From: Schistocerca nitens | Taxonomy: Eukaryota > Arthropoda > Insecta > Orthoptera > Acrididae | Length of the DNA: 64,000 bases | Direction: 5' to 3' | Assembly (NCBI RefSeq): GCF_023898315.1 | Contig: NC_064623.1 | Location: forward strand, 17,497,140-17,561,139 | Shown: positions 43,306 to 54,387 of the stretch, in pieces | Position numbering within the stretch: the stretch's first letter is position 1 | How the letters are laid out: each line of letters starts with the position of its first letter | Translations under genes and position numbers: made by a program | The notes under the pieces: model-generated | What the model saw: only the letters and a program-made list of their open reading frames with translations | Told to the model about the DNA's origin: nothing | Database searches by the model: none

Positions 43306-43699
43306 GAAGTATTTCCATAAAAGCTTCCATCCCCTATTTCTCCCTTACAAGGACTGAATTTCCAAAAACAGCGAAACACTTATTTCTTTATATCTAAACG
43401 AGAAACCATATCCAAATTTCCATAAATTTAGCCTTAAAAATGCTTTCGTCATGAAATATTTTCGTAAAAATTTCATCCCCTGTTTCACCCCTCCAGGGGT
43501 GGAATTTAGAAAAATCCCTTCTTAAACGATGCCTGTGAGATAAACACCCTCTGCAAATTTCAAGTTTCTACCCTGAGTGGTTAGATGGGTTAGTCAGTCG
43601 GGAAATTGCATTGGTATACACTCATGTTCAAATAAAACAGAGCACCTTGAGCGACAAGAAATAGGACGTTCATATCCACAGGACATGTACACTAGCATG

Positions 43700-44098
43700 T
43701 TCTGTCAGTCATCTCGGTTCAGCATGTGTCCTGTTGCCTAGTAGGCACAGAGTCCACCATGGGCACTGATAACTTGTTCCATGCAAGATGGCATCGATGT
43801 GTATGACGCACATGTGGCCTCCTGTGATCACAGCCACCTGTGTTGCATTCATCTGATTCCAAAGTGCACCTGTGGTGATTGGCACTGGGTCACAGCACTG
43901 CACGAGCCATTTCACTACATCCCACACGTTTTCGATTGGCGACAAGTCTGGTGATCTGGCTGACCAGGGCAATAGGCTGACATCCTGCGACACCAAGAAG
44001 ACACGTGCAGCAACATGTTGTCATGCATTGTCCTGCTGGAATTGACGACTGGGGTGTTGTGCAGATAGGGTATGACTGCAGGTCGCAGGACGTGGTAG
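43700..44098 (-). pseudogene. Tc1 (family a) transposase, C-terminal piece
   Basis: Minus-strand: LYHVLRPAVIPYLHNTPVV, then the second Asp motif QQDNA followed by a stop codon, then VSQDVSLLPWSARSPDLSPI and ENVWDVVKWLVQ with the catalytic Glu. Counting through the stop, 32 residues separate Asp and Glu. It ends near 43710. A frameshift precedes the Asp. Confidence 0.85.
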
Positions 44099-44145
44099 AG
44101 TGGGAGGTCGTCTCGAGGTGTGGCAGGGGGCGAAAGACATTCCGG

Positions 44146-44937
44146 ATGGCTGAAGGGAAGGCCTCTCCAGTTTATCTGACGAACCGGTTTCAGGCTCTGT
44201 CTCCGGCTGATACTGATCTTCGGCTGGACACGGCTGCTTGTTCTGTTCCAGAGGTTGCCCCTCACTCCGGGCAGTCGCAGAGTGTGGGCTTACTGGTAGT
44301 TGGGAGCTCCAACGTCAGGCGCGTAATGGGGCCCCTGAGGGATATGACTGCAAGGGAGGGGAAGAAAACCAATGTACACTTCGTGTGCATACCGGGGGGA
44401 GTCATTACAGATGTGGAAAGGGTCCTTCCGGATGCCATGAAGGGTACAGGGTGCACCCATCTGCAGGTGGTTGCTCAGGTCGGCACCAATGATTTGTGTC
44501 GCTATGGATCGGAGGAAATCCTCTCTGGCTTCCGGCGGCTATCTGATTTGGTGAAGACTGCCAGTCTCGCTAGCGGGATGAAAGCAGAGCTCACGATCTG
44601 CAGCATCGTCGACAGGACTGACTGCGGACCTTTGGTACAGAGCCGAGTGGAGGGTCTGAATCAGAGGCTGAGACGGTTCTGCGACCATGTGGGCTGCAGA
44701 TTCCTCGACTTGCACCATAGGGTGGTGGGGCTTCGGGGTCCGATGGATAGGTCAGGAGTCCACTACACGCAACAAGCGGCTACACGGGTAGCAGGGGTTG
44801 TGAGGCGTGGGCTGGGCGGTTTTTTTAGGTTAGATGGCCTCGGGAAAGTACAGAAAGGGCAACAGCCTCAAAGGATGCGAGGCGAAGTCAGAACATGCGG
44901 GGACCAACCAGCAATCGGAATTGTAATTGTAAACTGT
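44146..44937 (+). CDS. CR1-like ORF1 protein with SGNH-esterase domain
   Basis: An open frame of 264 codons from ATG 44146 (MAEGKASPVYLTNRFQALSP; the Met at 44005 lies in Tc1 sequence and is not the start). The domain at residues about 45-215 has LLVVGSSNVRRV in the position of the GDSL nucleophile block, VAQVGTNDLC (GxND block III) and DRSGVHYT (DxxH block V), so Ser, Asn, Asp and His positions are all filled. ORF1 esterase domains are known in CR1-like LINEs, though their job is unsettled. The frame runs straight into endonuclease coding and stops at a TGA in the first endonuclease motif (GIVIVNC, stop, SCVGKVPELQ), so ORF1 and ORF2 may be one polyprotein. Confidence 0.8.
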
Positions 44938-47600
44938 TGAAGCTGCGTTGGTAAAGTACCGGAACTTCAAGCTCTGATAGAAAGTACCGAAGCTGAAATC
45001 GTTATGGGTACGGAAAGATGGCTGAAGCCAGAGATAAATTCTGCCGAAATTTTTACAAAGGCACAGAAGGTGTTTAGAAAGGATAGATTGCATGCAACCG
45101 GTAGTGGCGTGTTTGTCGCTGTTAGTAGTAGTTTATCCTGTAGTGAAATAGAAGTGGATAGTTCCTGTGAATTATTATAGGTGGAGGTTATACACAACAA
45201 CCGAGCTAGGTTAAAAATTGGCTCCTTTTACTGACCTCCCGACTCAGCAGCATTAATGGCAGCACAACCGAGAGAAAATCTGGAATACATTTCACATAAA
45301 TTTCCTCAGCATGTTATAGTCTTAGGTGGAGATTTCAATTTACCAGACATAGACTGGGACACTCAGATGTTTAGGACGGGTGGTAGGGACAGAGCATCGA
45401 GTCACATTATACTGAGTGCACTATCCGAAAATTACCTCGAGCAATTAAACGGAGAACCGACTCGTGGAGATAACATTTTGGACCTACTGATAACAAACAG
45501 ACCCGAACTTTTCGACTCTGTAAGTGCAAAACAGGGAATCAGTGATCATAAGGCCGTTGCAGCATCCCTGAATATGGAAGTAAATAGGAACATAACAAAA
45601 GGGAGGAAGGTTTATCTGTTTAGCAAGAGTAATAGGAGGGAGATTTCAGATTACCTAACAGATCAAAAATTTCTGTTCCGACACTGGCAGTGTTGAGTGT
45701 TTATGGGAAAAGTTCAAGGCAATCGTTAGGTACGTGCCGAGTAAAACTGTGAGGGACGGGAAAAACCCACCGTGGTTCAACAACGAAGTTAGGAAAATAC
45801 TGCGAAAGTAAAGAGAGCTTCACTCCAAGTGTAAACGCAGCCAAAACCTCTCAGACAAACAGAAGCTAAACTATGTCAAAGTTAGCGTAAGGAGGGCTAT
45901 GCGTGAAGCGTTCAGTGAATTCGAAAACAAAATTCTATGTACCGACTTGACAGAAAATCCTAGTAAGTTCTAGTCTTACGTTAAATCAGTAAGTGGATCG
46001 AAACAGCATATCCAGACACTCTGGGATGATAATGGCATTGAAACAGAGGATGACACGCGTAAAGCTGAAATACTAAACACATTTTTCCAAAGATGCTTCA
46101 CAGAAGAAGACCGCACTGCAGTTCCTTTTCTAAATCCTCGCACGAACGAAAAAATGGCTGACATCGAAATAAGTGTCTAAGGAATAGAAAAGCAGCTCAA
46201 CTCAACAGAGGAAAGTCCACTGGACCTGACGGGATACCAATTCGATTCTACACAGAGTACGCGAAAGAACTTGCCCCCCTTCTAACAGCCGTGTACCGCA
46301 AGTCTCTAGAGGAACGGAAGGTTCCAAATGATTGGAAAAGAGCACAGGTAGTCCCAGTCTTCAAGAAGGGTCGTCGAGCAGATGCGCAAAACTATAGGCC
46401 TATATCTCTGACGTCGATCTGTTATAGAATTTTAGAACATGTTTTTTGCTCGCGTAGAATCTACTCTGTAGGAATCAACATGAATTCCGGAAACAACGAT
46501 CGTGTGAGACCCAACTCGCTTTATTTGTTCATGAGACCCAGAAAATATTAGATACAGGCTCCCAGGTAGATGCTATTTTCCTTGACTTCCGGAAGGCGTT
46601 CGATACAATTCCGCACTGTCGCCTGATAAACAAAGTAAGAGCCTACGGAATATCAGACCAGCTGCGTGGCTGGATTGTAGAGTTTTTAACAAACAGAACA
46701 CAGCATGTTGTTCTCAATGGAGAGACGTCTACAGACGTTAAAGTAACCTCTGGCCTGCCACAGAGGAGTGTTATGGGACCATTGCTTTTCACAATATATA
46801 TAAATGACCTAGTAGATAGTGTCGGAAGTTCCATGCGGCTTTTCGTGGATGATACTGTAGTATGCAGATAATTTGCAACATTAGAAAATTGCAGCGAAGT
46901 GCAGAAGATCTGCAGCGGCTAGGCACTTGGTGCAGGGAGTGGCAACTGACCCTTAACATAGACAAATGTAATGTATTGCGAATACATAGAAAGTAGGATC
47001 CTTAATGTATGATTATATGATAACGAAACAAACACTGGTAGCAATTACTTCTGCAAAATATCTGGGAGTACGCGTATGGAACGATTTGATGTGGAATGAT
47101 CATATAAAATTAATTGTTGGTAAGGCGGGTGCCAGATTGAGATTCGTTGGGAGAGTCCTTAGAAAATGTAGTCCATCAACAAAGGAGATGGCTTACAAAA
47201 CACTCGTACGACCCATACTTGAGTATTGCTCATCAGTGTGGGATCCGTACCAGGTCGGGTTGACAGAGAGGATAGAGAAGATCCAAAGAAGAGCGGCGCG
47301 TTTCGTCACAGGGTTATTTGGTAACCGTGATAGCGTTACGGAGATGTTTAGCAAAATCAAGTGGCAGACTCTGCAAGAGAGGCGCTCTGCATCGCGGTGT
47401 AGCTTGCTTCCAGTTTTCGAGAGGGTGCGTTTCTGGATGAGGTATCGAATATATTGCTTCCCCCTAATTATACCTCCCGAGGGCATCACGAATGTAAAAT
47501 TAGAGAGATTTGAGCGCGCACAGAGGCTTTCCGGCAGCCGTTCTTCCCGCGAAACATACGCGACTGGAACAGGAAAGGGAGGTAATGACAGTGCCACGTA
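44938..47600 (+). pseudogene. CR1-like endonuclease-reverse transcriptase, decayed
   Basis: Endonuclease: GKVPELQALIESTEAEIVMG, TERWLKPEI, VIVLGGDFNLPDIDWDTQ and GISDHKAVAASL (metal-binding Asp/Asn and SDH residues present). RT: VPNDWKRAQVVPVFKKGRRA, QNYRPISLTSICYRILEHVF, AIFLDFRKAFDTIPHCRLIN, SGLPQRSVMGPLLFTIYIND, MRLFVDDTVVC (catalytic DD kept, Ala to Val), then SAKYLGVRVWNDLMWNDH, VRPILEYCSSVWDPYQ. Frameshifts and stops occur near 45180, 45230, 45695, 46180, 46460 and 46870. The last frame (47005-47601) is the longest intact piece. Confidence 0.9.
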
Positions 47601-47663
47601 AAGCGCCCTCCGCCACACACCGTTGGGTGGCTTGCGGAGTATAAATGTAGATGTAGATGTAGA

Positions 47664-48412
47664 CATCATTCACGTAGGTCACACTGGCAACAGCGCTCTA
47701 GACACGCACTAAATGTGATTTTTGGTTGTACCCAGCAGCACCCCACACCACAAGACCTTGAGTTGGCGCTGTGTGTCTTGTGGGAATGCAGTCACCGTGA
47801 TGCCGCGGTCTTTTGTTGTACCCAGCAGCACCCCACACCACAAGACCTTGAGTTGGCGCTGTGTGTCTTGTGGGAATGCAGTCACCGTGATGCCGCGGTC
47901 TTTGGTTGTACCCAGCAGCACCCCACACCACAAGACCTTGAGATGGCGCTGTGTGTCTTGTGGGAATGCAGTCACCGTGATGCCGCGGTCTTTGGTTGTA
48001 CCCAACAGCACCCCACACCACAAGACCTTGAGATGGCGCTGTGTGTCTTGTGGGAATGCAGTCACCGTGATGCCGCGGTCTTTGGTTGTACCCAGCAGCA
48101 CCCCACACCACAAGACCTTGAGTTGGCGCTGTGTGTCTTGTGGGAATGCAGTCACCGTGATGCCGCGGTCCCTCTCTGCAGCGAACCAGAATGCGTCCAT
48201 CATTTTCAAACAAAGAGATCCTGGAGTCGTCCGAAAACACTATCTGATGCCGTTCCTGTCCCCAGTGATGTTGTTCCATACACCATTGCTGTCTAGCATG
48301 TTTTTGCACATTCGTTAATGGTGGGCAGAGAAGTAGAGGATGTGCATGTAACCCATGCAGTAATAAATGCCAATGGACTGTCACTCATAATAGTGTATGA
48401 TGCGGTGCATTG
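47664..48412 (-). pseudogene. Tc1 (family a) transposase, middle piece with 30-residue tandem repeats
   Basis: Minus-strand: LLLCPPLTNVQKHARQQWCM, then IVFSDDSRISLFENDGRILV (first Asp), then five in-frame repeats of a 30-residue unit (PRHHGDCIPTRHTAPTQGLV, VWGAAGYNQR), then KSHLVRV and a stop. A normal transposase has this segment once (…GMVWGAI-GY…). The right edge abuts the LINE insertion and the left edge the CR1 insertion. Confidence 0.9.
47721..48170. repeat. 90-bp minisatellite, five units, inside Tc1 transposase
   Basis: Units start at 47721, 47811, 47901, 47991 and 48081, each beginning TTTGGTTGTACCCAGCAGCA or a one-base variant. They differ by only a few bases. Units 3 and 4 share GAGATGGCGC where 1, 2 and 5 have GAGTTGGCGC, and unit 4 has CCCAACAGCA. 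The near-identity contrasts with the decay of the surrounding gene, implying recent expansion. Confidence 0.97.
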
Positions 48413-49199
48413 TTCCACTGTTCCCCCTGCAGATTCAGGGGATAGAATTGGCCACAGTATTCCTGCCTGTCGTAAGAGGCATTAAAAGGAGTCTCACAAG
48501 TTTTGGCCTTTATGTGTTGGTCCCCTGTAGGGTCTGACCTCCATTCTTAAAAATTTTTCCGAAGAGCGAGCCAATTGGGGAAGGGTATCTTAACATGGTG
48601 CATCATGTCCGTAGTGCATTGAGATCTTTAGCCCCCTTTCTTGTTGTCGCTTTGCAGTCCCGCTCATTGTCTATCTTTTGGGCGAGGATGCATCCCTGGG
48701 TGCGGTTTGGTTTCCGCCATGCACTATGCAGTGTCGATTTCTGCGCCGACGACCACCATGGACTTCTTTGCACCTGATATCCAGCATGGTAGCCAGTGCA
48801 TTGTGGTGGGGCCGCCATGTACCCTGTTGGTTGTAGCCCCCTGACAACACAGGGATCGCTTTGCTGATGCCTGCGCTGTTAACTCCCCACATTTGCCAAG
48901 GAGTAGATTCCTATCTCCCTAGGGCATCAGGACTCCCAGCAATGGCCATCCTACCAGGTGGCCCTTGCTGCGCCTTGGTGGCACCTGTGGGGAGGGTCCT
49001 TGGTTGGAATGGGTGGCAACAGGGTGGATGAGTTGCAGTGAAGCGCGGCGCATCTTCTCTTGCTGGTGGTCTGCTGCCAACAGTCTCTAAGAGGTCGAGG
49101 TCTACCTTTAATCCTCAGAAGTATGACCCCCATTCGTTCCCCTCCCTGGCCACACCATAGAAGGATTGCCAGGCTAAGAATGGCAGCGAATCTTACTCT

Positions 49200-50540
49200 C
49201 CCTGGTACCTGGCATTTATGAGAACTGATGGGGAATCATTTGTGTCCATGAAGCCTCAGTTCTTTGTAGAGCATTTAGAGGACAAGTTTGGAGAGGTGGA
49301 GGGCTTGTCCAAAATACGGTCTGGGTCAGTTTTGATAAAAACAGCATCCTCTGCCCAGTCACGGGCATTACTCATTTGTGACAAGCTGGGGGATGTTTCT
49401 GTTACTATCACACGCCATAAGAGCTTAAATATGGTCCAGGGCATTATCTTCCACAGGGATCTTCTCTTAGTCTGATGATGAATTGCACGCCAACTTTGAG
49501 CAATGAGGTGTCCGTTTCATCTGGCACATCCACCGGGGTCCGAAGGATAATCAGGTTGCCACTGGTGCCTCCATCTCGGCCTTCGAGGGTGACACATCAC
49601 CTGAGAAGGCGAAGGTGATGGTCTACCTCTGTGATGTCAAGCCATTTATCACTTCCCTGATGCGATGCTTTAAGTGTTGGAAGTTTGGCCGTATGTCTTC
49701 CTGCTGTACTTCCAGCCTCATATGTCACGGTTGAGGTCGTCCATCCCATCCAAATACTTCATGTGCTCCACCTCTCTCTGTGTCAACTGCAGAGAGCACT
49801 ATTCCCCTTGCTCGCTGGACTGTAGGATTGTGATGAAGGAAAGTAAAATAATGGAATACAAGACCCTGGACCGACTGATCTACACTGAGGCTAAAAGGAA
49901 ATTTGAAAGGCTCCATCCATCTTACACCGCTGCTATCACTATTGTACTATTGCTACAGCCCCATCCGTTGCACTAATTCCAGTCAGCTCTCAGAGCCATA
50001 AGGCTAAACCTACCCCCTTGATGGTGGGTGAGGGGGGGGGGGGGCACTTCGCTCCCTGTTGCTCCTGCACCACCTACCTCAGGAGCAGCACAACCCAACC
50101 ATCGGGAACATCAGGCCCCACTTCTAAGATGGAGAAGTGTAAGTCTTCTTCAGGTTCTCTCGCTAGGAAGGGGTCTCTTGGATCAGTCCCTTCCCAGGTT
50201 CCTAGCAGTGCCAAAGCAGACACCTGCCAGTGGCTGAAGAAGCCACAGGTAGCTGGTTGTAGGGTTTTGCGGTCCCGGAGACTGAATCAAAGAAGCCCTC
50301 CCAGCTAGAGCAATCAAAGGGACAGCATGAGAAATCGAGACCGAAGCCCCCCCCCCCCCTCCTCAAGAACAAGGAAACTGTGGTGGCACCCACAGCACCG
50401 CTACATACAAGCTCTGCTTCTGAGAATGAGGTGGAGATTCTGGTGTCCGCTGAGGATCTAGATCTCGCTGGACCTTCAGACACAATAGATATAGACTGCT
50501 CAGGCAATAAGTCGGTGGCTGCAGTTGACCCTGAGTCCTA
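49200..50540 (+). pseudogene. LINE ORF1 (nucleic-acid-binding, zinc-knuckle type)
   Basis: Frame 49218-49475 (FVSMKPQFFVEHLEDKFGEV, ISGSVLIKTASSAQ-type segment) and later pieces. Zinc-knuckle remnants follow: LMRCFKCWKFGRMSSCC near 49660-49705, where the His is Arg, and LCVNCREHYSPCSLDC near 49778-49822. The C-terminal part is Ser/Pro-rich to a stop near 50540. ORF1 of this LINE group coats the RNA. Multiple frameshifts are present. Confidence 0.75.
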
Positions 50541-50559
50541 AACCGCCGCACTGACTGTT

Positions 50560-53500
50560 CAATGCCTTCCCAGCCTCCTGATCACATTATCCTACAGTGG
50601 AATTGCGTCAGGTTTTTCTGGCGATGTGAACCCCTGCCCTCTGTGGCTATTGTGGTTATTATAAGAATCGGGCAGCTTATGCGAGGATCTGGTGGAGTCT
50701 GTGTCTACATCCTAAACTCTCTTTACACCGAGTGTGTACCCCTTCAAACACTTTAGGAGGCTGTCACAGTTTTGGTGTGAAGGCCTGAGGCTGTTACTGT
50801 GTGCAGTATTTATCTTCCACTCGATGGTGATGTCCCACAGCATGTGTTGGCTGCGCTGATAGCCCAACTGCCGCCACCTTTTCTGTTGCTGGGCGACTTA
50901 AATGCCCATAACCCTTTGTGAGGTGGCTTGGTGGCAACAGGCCAAGACACCATCATTGGGCAAGTGTTGGCACAGCTCGAACTTTGCTCCACATAGTTCA
51001 TTGTGGTGCATGGCATGTACTCAGCCATCGACATTTTGGTCTGCAGCCCTAACCTTCTACCATCTGTCCAATGGAATGTGCATGATGACTTGTGTGGTAG
51101 TGACCACTTTCTGATCTTTCTGTCACTGCCACAGTGTAACTCTTCTGGGCGCTTCCCCAGATGAGCTATGAATAAGGCTGAATGGTACCTGTCTGCCTCC
51201 ATTGTCACTATTGAGCCTCTTTCTCATGATGCCACAGATGCGGAGGTTCACACAAGCACGATCTGCAATTCCCTATTCTTCTGGGTCCCCTCGGTGGAGG
51301 ACTGTGCCTTGGTGGTCACCCGAGATCGCTGAGGCGATTAAATATCGCAGGCAGTGTCATAAGCGGCACCCATCGTTGGTACACCTCATCACCCGAGCCC
51401 ACTGCGTTATTCAGCATCAGAAGTAGGAGTGCTGGGAAAGGTATGTCTCCACCAGTGGCATCCATACCTCTCCATCTCGGGTTTGGACCAAGATCAGGAG
51501 GCTCTATGGAAATCAGACCCCTGTCAGCATCCCTGTGCTTTCCCTGAATGGAACCATCTGTACTGAATCAGACATGATTGCAAAACTCTTAGCAGAGCGT
51601 TTTGCTCAGAGTTCCGCATCTATGAATTACCCACTGGTTTTCTGCTCCCTGAAAGAATGGTTGGAATGTTGGAACCTTTCATTCCATATGCGCCACCCCG
51701 AATGATACAATGCTCTATCCAGTGAGTGGGAATGCCAAAGTGCGCTCGCCGCTTGCCATTATACGGCTCCTGAGCCAGATCGCATCCACTATCAGATGAT
51801 CAAACACCTCTCAGTGAACTGCCAGCGTCGCCTCCTAGACCTCTTCAACTGTATTTGGGTTGAGAGTGAGTTCCCATCACAATGGCGAAAAAGCGTCGTC
51901 GTCCCTGTGTTGAAACCTGGCAAGAACCCACTAGAGGTGGACAGCTACCGCCACATTAGCCTCACCAATGTTCCATACAAGTTGCTCGAATGCATGGTGA
52001 GCTGGAGGTTGAATTGGCTATTTGAGTCTTGGGTGGGGCCTTCTGGCTCCGTCTCAGGGTGGGTTCCATAAGAGCCGCTCTGCCACTGATAATCTGGTCT
52101 GCCTGGAGCCTGCCATCCATACAGTAATTTCCCGCCACCAGCATCTGGTTACTAGCTTTTTTTACATGTGGAAGGCATACGATAGCACATGGCGACATCA
52201 CATCTTCATCATGCTTCATGGGTGGAGTGTTAGGAGCCCGCTCCCGATTTTAATTTTTTGTCGCTTCGTTCTTTCCGCATTCAAGTTGGTCCCTCCATAG
52301 TTCCTCCATATTCCAGGAGAATGGGGTCCCACAAGGCTCTATCTTGAGTGTCTACCTCGTTTTAGTTCCTATCAATGGGCTCGCTGCAGCTGTGGGAACG
52401 TCCGTATCGGCTTCTTCGTATGCTGATGACTTTTGCCTGTACTGTAGCTCCACTAGCATTTTGGTGCTGAATGGAAGCTACAGGGCGCTATCCGCAGGGC
52501 GCAGTCTTGGGCTGTCACCCACAGCTTCCAGATCTCAGTCGCCAAGACCTGCGTCATGCATTTCTGCTGGCGTTGCACTGTTCACTTTGAGCCATGACTT
52601 TATCTTGACAGCGAACCTGTTGCCGTGGTGGAGATGCATCGGTTTTTGGGCTTGCTTTTTGATGCCCAGTTGACTTGGCTCCCTCATGTTCGGTAGCTTA
52701 AACAAATGTGCTGGCGCCATCTTAACGCTCTTCGTTGCTTGAATCACACCAGCTGGGGTGCCGATCTGTCTACCCTTCTACAACTGTATCAGGCGGTGAT
52801 TCAGTCCAGTCTCGATTATGAGAGCCGCATTGCGGTTGTTTGGCCCCATACTTGACAGTGGGATCTGACTCGCAACTGGAGCTTTCCGCACAAGCCCTGT
52901 AAAGAACATACTTGTGGAGGCTGGTGTCCCTCCATTGCGGATCCGGCGCCTACGTCCACTGGCCCCTTATGCTGCACATGTTTGTAGCTTGCCTGGGCAT
53001 CAAAATTACCATCTGCTGTTCCCCAACTTGTTTGTCCATCTTCCAGAACGGCGGCCCCAGTCAGGGTGCACGATCGCGGTTTGCGTCTGGGATCTTCTCT
53101 CTGAGCTTGAGTTTTTCCCTCTCCCACCTCTTTTCTGGGCCAATATACGTACACCCCCGTGGTGTGTGCCCCGCCCATGCCTTTGGCTCGATTTGGCACA
53201 GGGCCTGAAGGACTCAGACCCTCCTGCGGCCCTCTGCCGCCGCTTTTTTTCCATCCTAGGCGCGTTTCACGGCTCTGACGTGGCCTATACCGACGGTTCG
53301 ATGGTTACTGGTCGAGTTGGTTATGCTATTACTCTTGGTGATCATTCTGAAGAATTTCCGGCTGGCTGCAGTGTTTTCACTGCAAAGCTGGTCGCCATGT
53401 CTCGCGCCCTAGAGTATATATGCTCCTGCTCAGGCGAGTCCTTCGTTATCTGTAGTGACTCCCTGAGCGGTTTACGAGCTATCGACCAGTGTTTCCCTCG

Positions 53501-54078
53501 CTCTCATCTGGTGATGGCTATCCAGGAGTCCCTCCATACTCTTGCCCGTTGCGGCCGCGCCGTGATCTTTGTTTTGGACCCCGTGTCATGTCGGCATTCC
53601 GGGTAATGAACGTGTTGACACGCTGGCCAGACAGGCTGTCAGTGCACTGCCCTTGGAGATTGGCCTTTTGGAGTGTGACCTTCAGTCAGTTTTGCTGCAG
53701 AAGGTCCTTGGTACCTGGGGTGATGAATGGCGCGCCCTGCCATCACCCAACAAACTTCGGGTCGTCAAGGAGACTACCCGTGTGTGGCGCTCCTCCTTGC
53801 AGGCCTCTCGCAAGGACTTTGTTGTCCTCTGCCGGCTGCACATTGGCCACACCTGGATGAGGCACGGTTATTTATTGCGCCGCGAGGACCCACCTCTCTG
53901 TCGTTGTGGTTCAGCGTTGACATTGGTCCACATCTTGTTGGCCTGTCCGCTTTCAACTGCGCTCAGGCAGACGTTTGCGCTGTCTGATACGCTCCCTGCA
54001 CTTTTAAAAGATGATGCTGCCATGACAGGCTCAGTTTTGCGTTTTATTCGAGCAGGGAGCTTTTATCCCTCGTTCTGA
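50560..54078 (+). pseudogene. LINE ORF2: endonuclease, reverse transcriptase, RNase H
   Basis: Endonuclease: HIILQWNCVRF at the start, FLLLGDLNAHNPLW near 50885 and SDHFLIFLSLPQ near 51105. RT: RRLLDLFNCIWVESEFPSQW, KSVVVPVLKPGKNPLEVDSY, RHISLTNVPYKLLECMV, then the palm motif SSYADDFCLYCSS near 52420. RNase H (53270-53625): VAYTDGSMVTGRVGYA, FTAKLVAMSRALEYI (the usual catalytic Glu of TAEL is Lys), VICSDSLSGLRAI and CHVGIPGNERVDTLARQ. The C-terminus has RLHIGHTWMRHGYLLRRE with a CRCG...H...C zinc-binding end. The last frame (53569-54078) is intact; elsewhere frameshifts abound. Confidence 0.9.
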
Positions 54079-54387
54079 GGGTTTGTTTCTTTTGTGCGTT
54101 GCGTCTGGCCTTTGACCTACGGTTTTAGATTAGGGTCTTTAGTGTGTCTCTTGGTGGTTGGCTTTTCCCTTTTCGCTTCCATGGTCGCCCGACCACTGTA
54201 ACACTCTGTGTGCTTTTAGCCCTCCGTTACTCGCGCGAAAATTCGTGACATGGTCACTCGCGCGGATCACTGGTGTCATCCACAAAGCAAGCGGTTTATT
54301 TGTACACTTTCAACGGTCTTTGACTGGTTTTATGACTTTTTATTAAATCTAAATATAATATATTTAACATTTGTACACAGGATAATA

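Larger units (their letters stand above)
41640..43610 (+). repeat. Old modular repeat built of two kinds of recurring blocks
   Basis: Block type 1 (GTnTTTCAAGTAA...GTCAAGAAATTTTCGAG...GGTAACA) recurs near 41783, 41955 and 42515. Block type 2 (TTTCATCCCCTATTTCACCC, TTGAATTT, CAAAAACAGTGAAACAAGTA, AGAAACCAAATACGAATTTT) recurs near 42645, 42880, 42985, 43325 and 43465. A long (AT)n tract lies at 41844-41899. Two SINEs are inserted with duplications. No coding capacity was seen, and the borders are approximate. Confidence 0.7.
44099..47663 (+). mobile_element. CR1-like LINE with esterase-type ORF1, near full length
   Basis: Starts near 44099 inside the Tc1 and ends with CACACACCGTTGGGTGGCTT and an (ATGTAG)n tail at 47641-47663. 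It carries an ORF1 with an SGNH-hydrolase-like domain, an apurinic-type endonuclease and an RT. The flanking Tc1 codons (LYHVLRPAV on one side, YVNDV on the other) show where it entered, but no clean target duplication survives. Confidence 0.92.

Noticed and set aside
47721..48170. Regularly spaced repeats resembling a CRISPR array
   Set aside because: Units are directly adjacent with no spacers, 90 bp long, and encode part of a transposase in a eukaryotic context.
47709..48318. Long open frames on both strands (up to 228 codons) around 47.7-48.4 kb
   Set aside because: They are produced by the 90-bp minisatellite, whose period is a multiple of three. Only the minus-strand Tc1 frame has family similarity.
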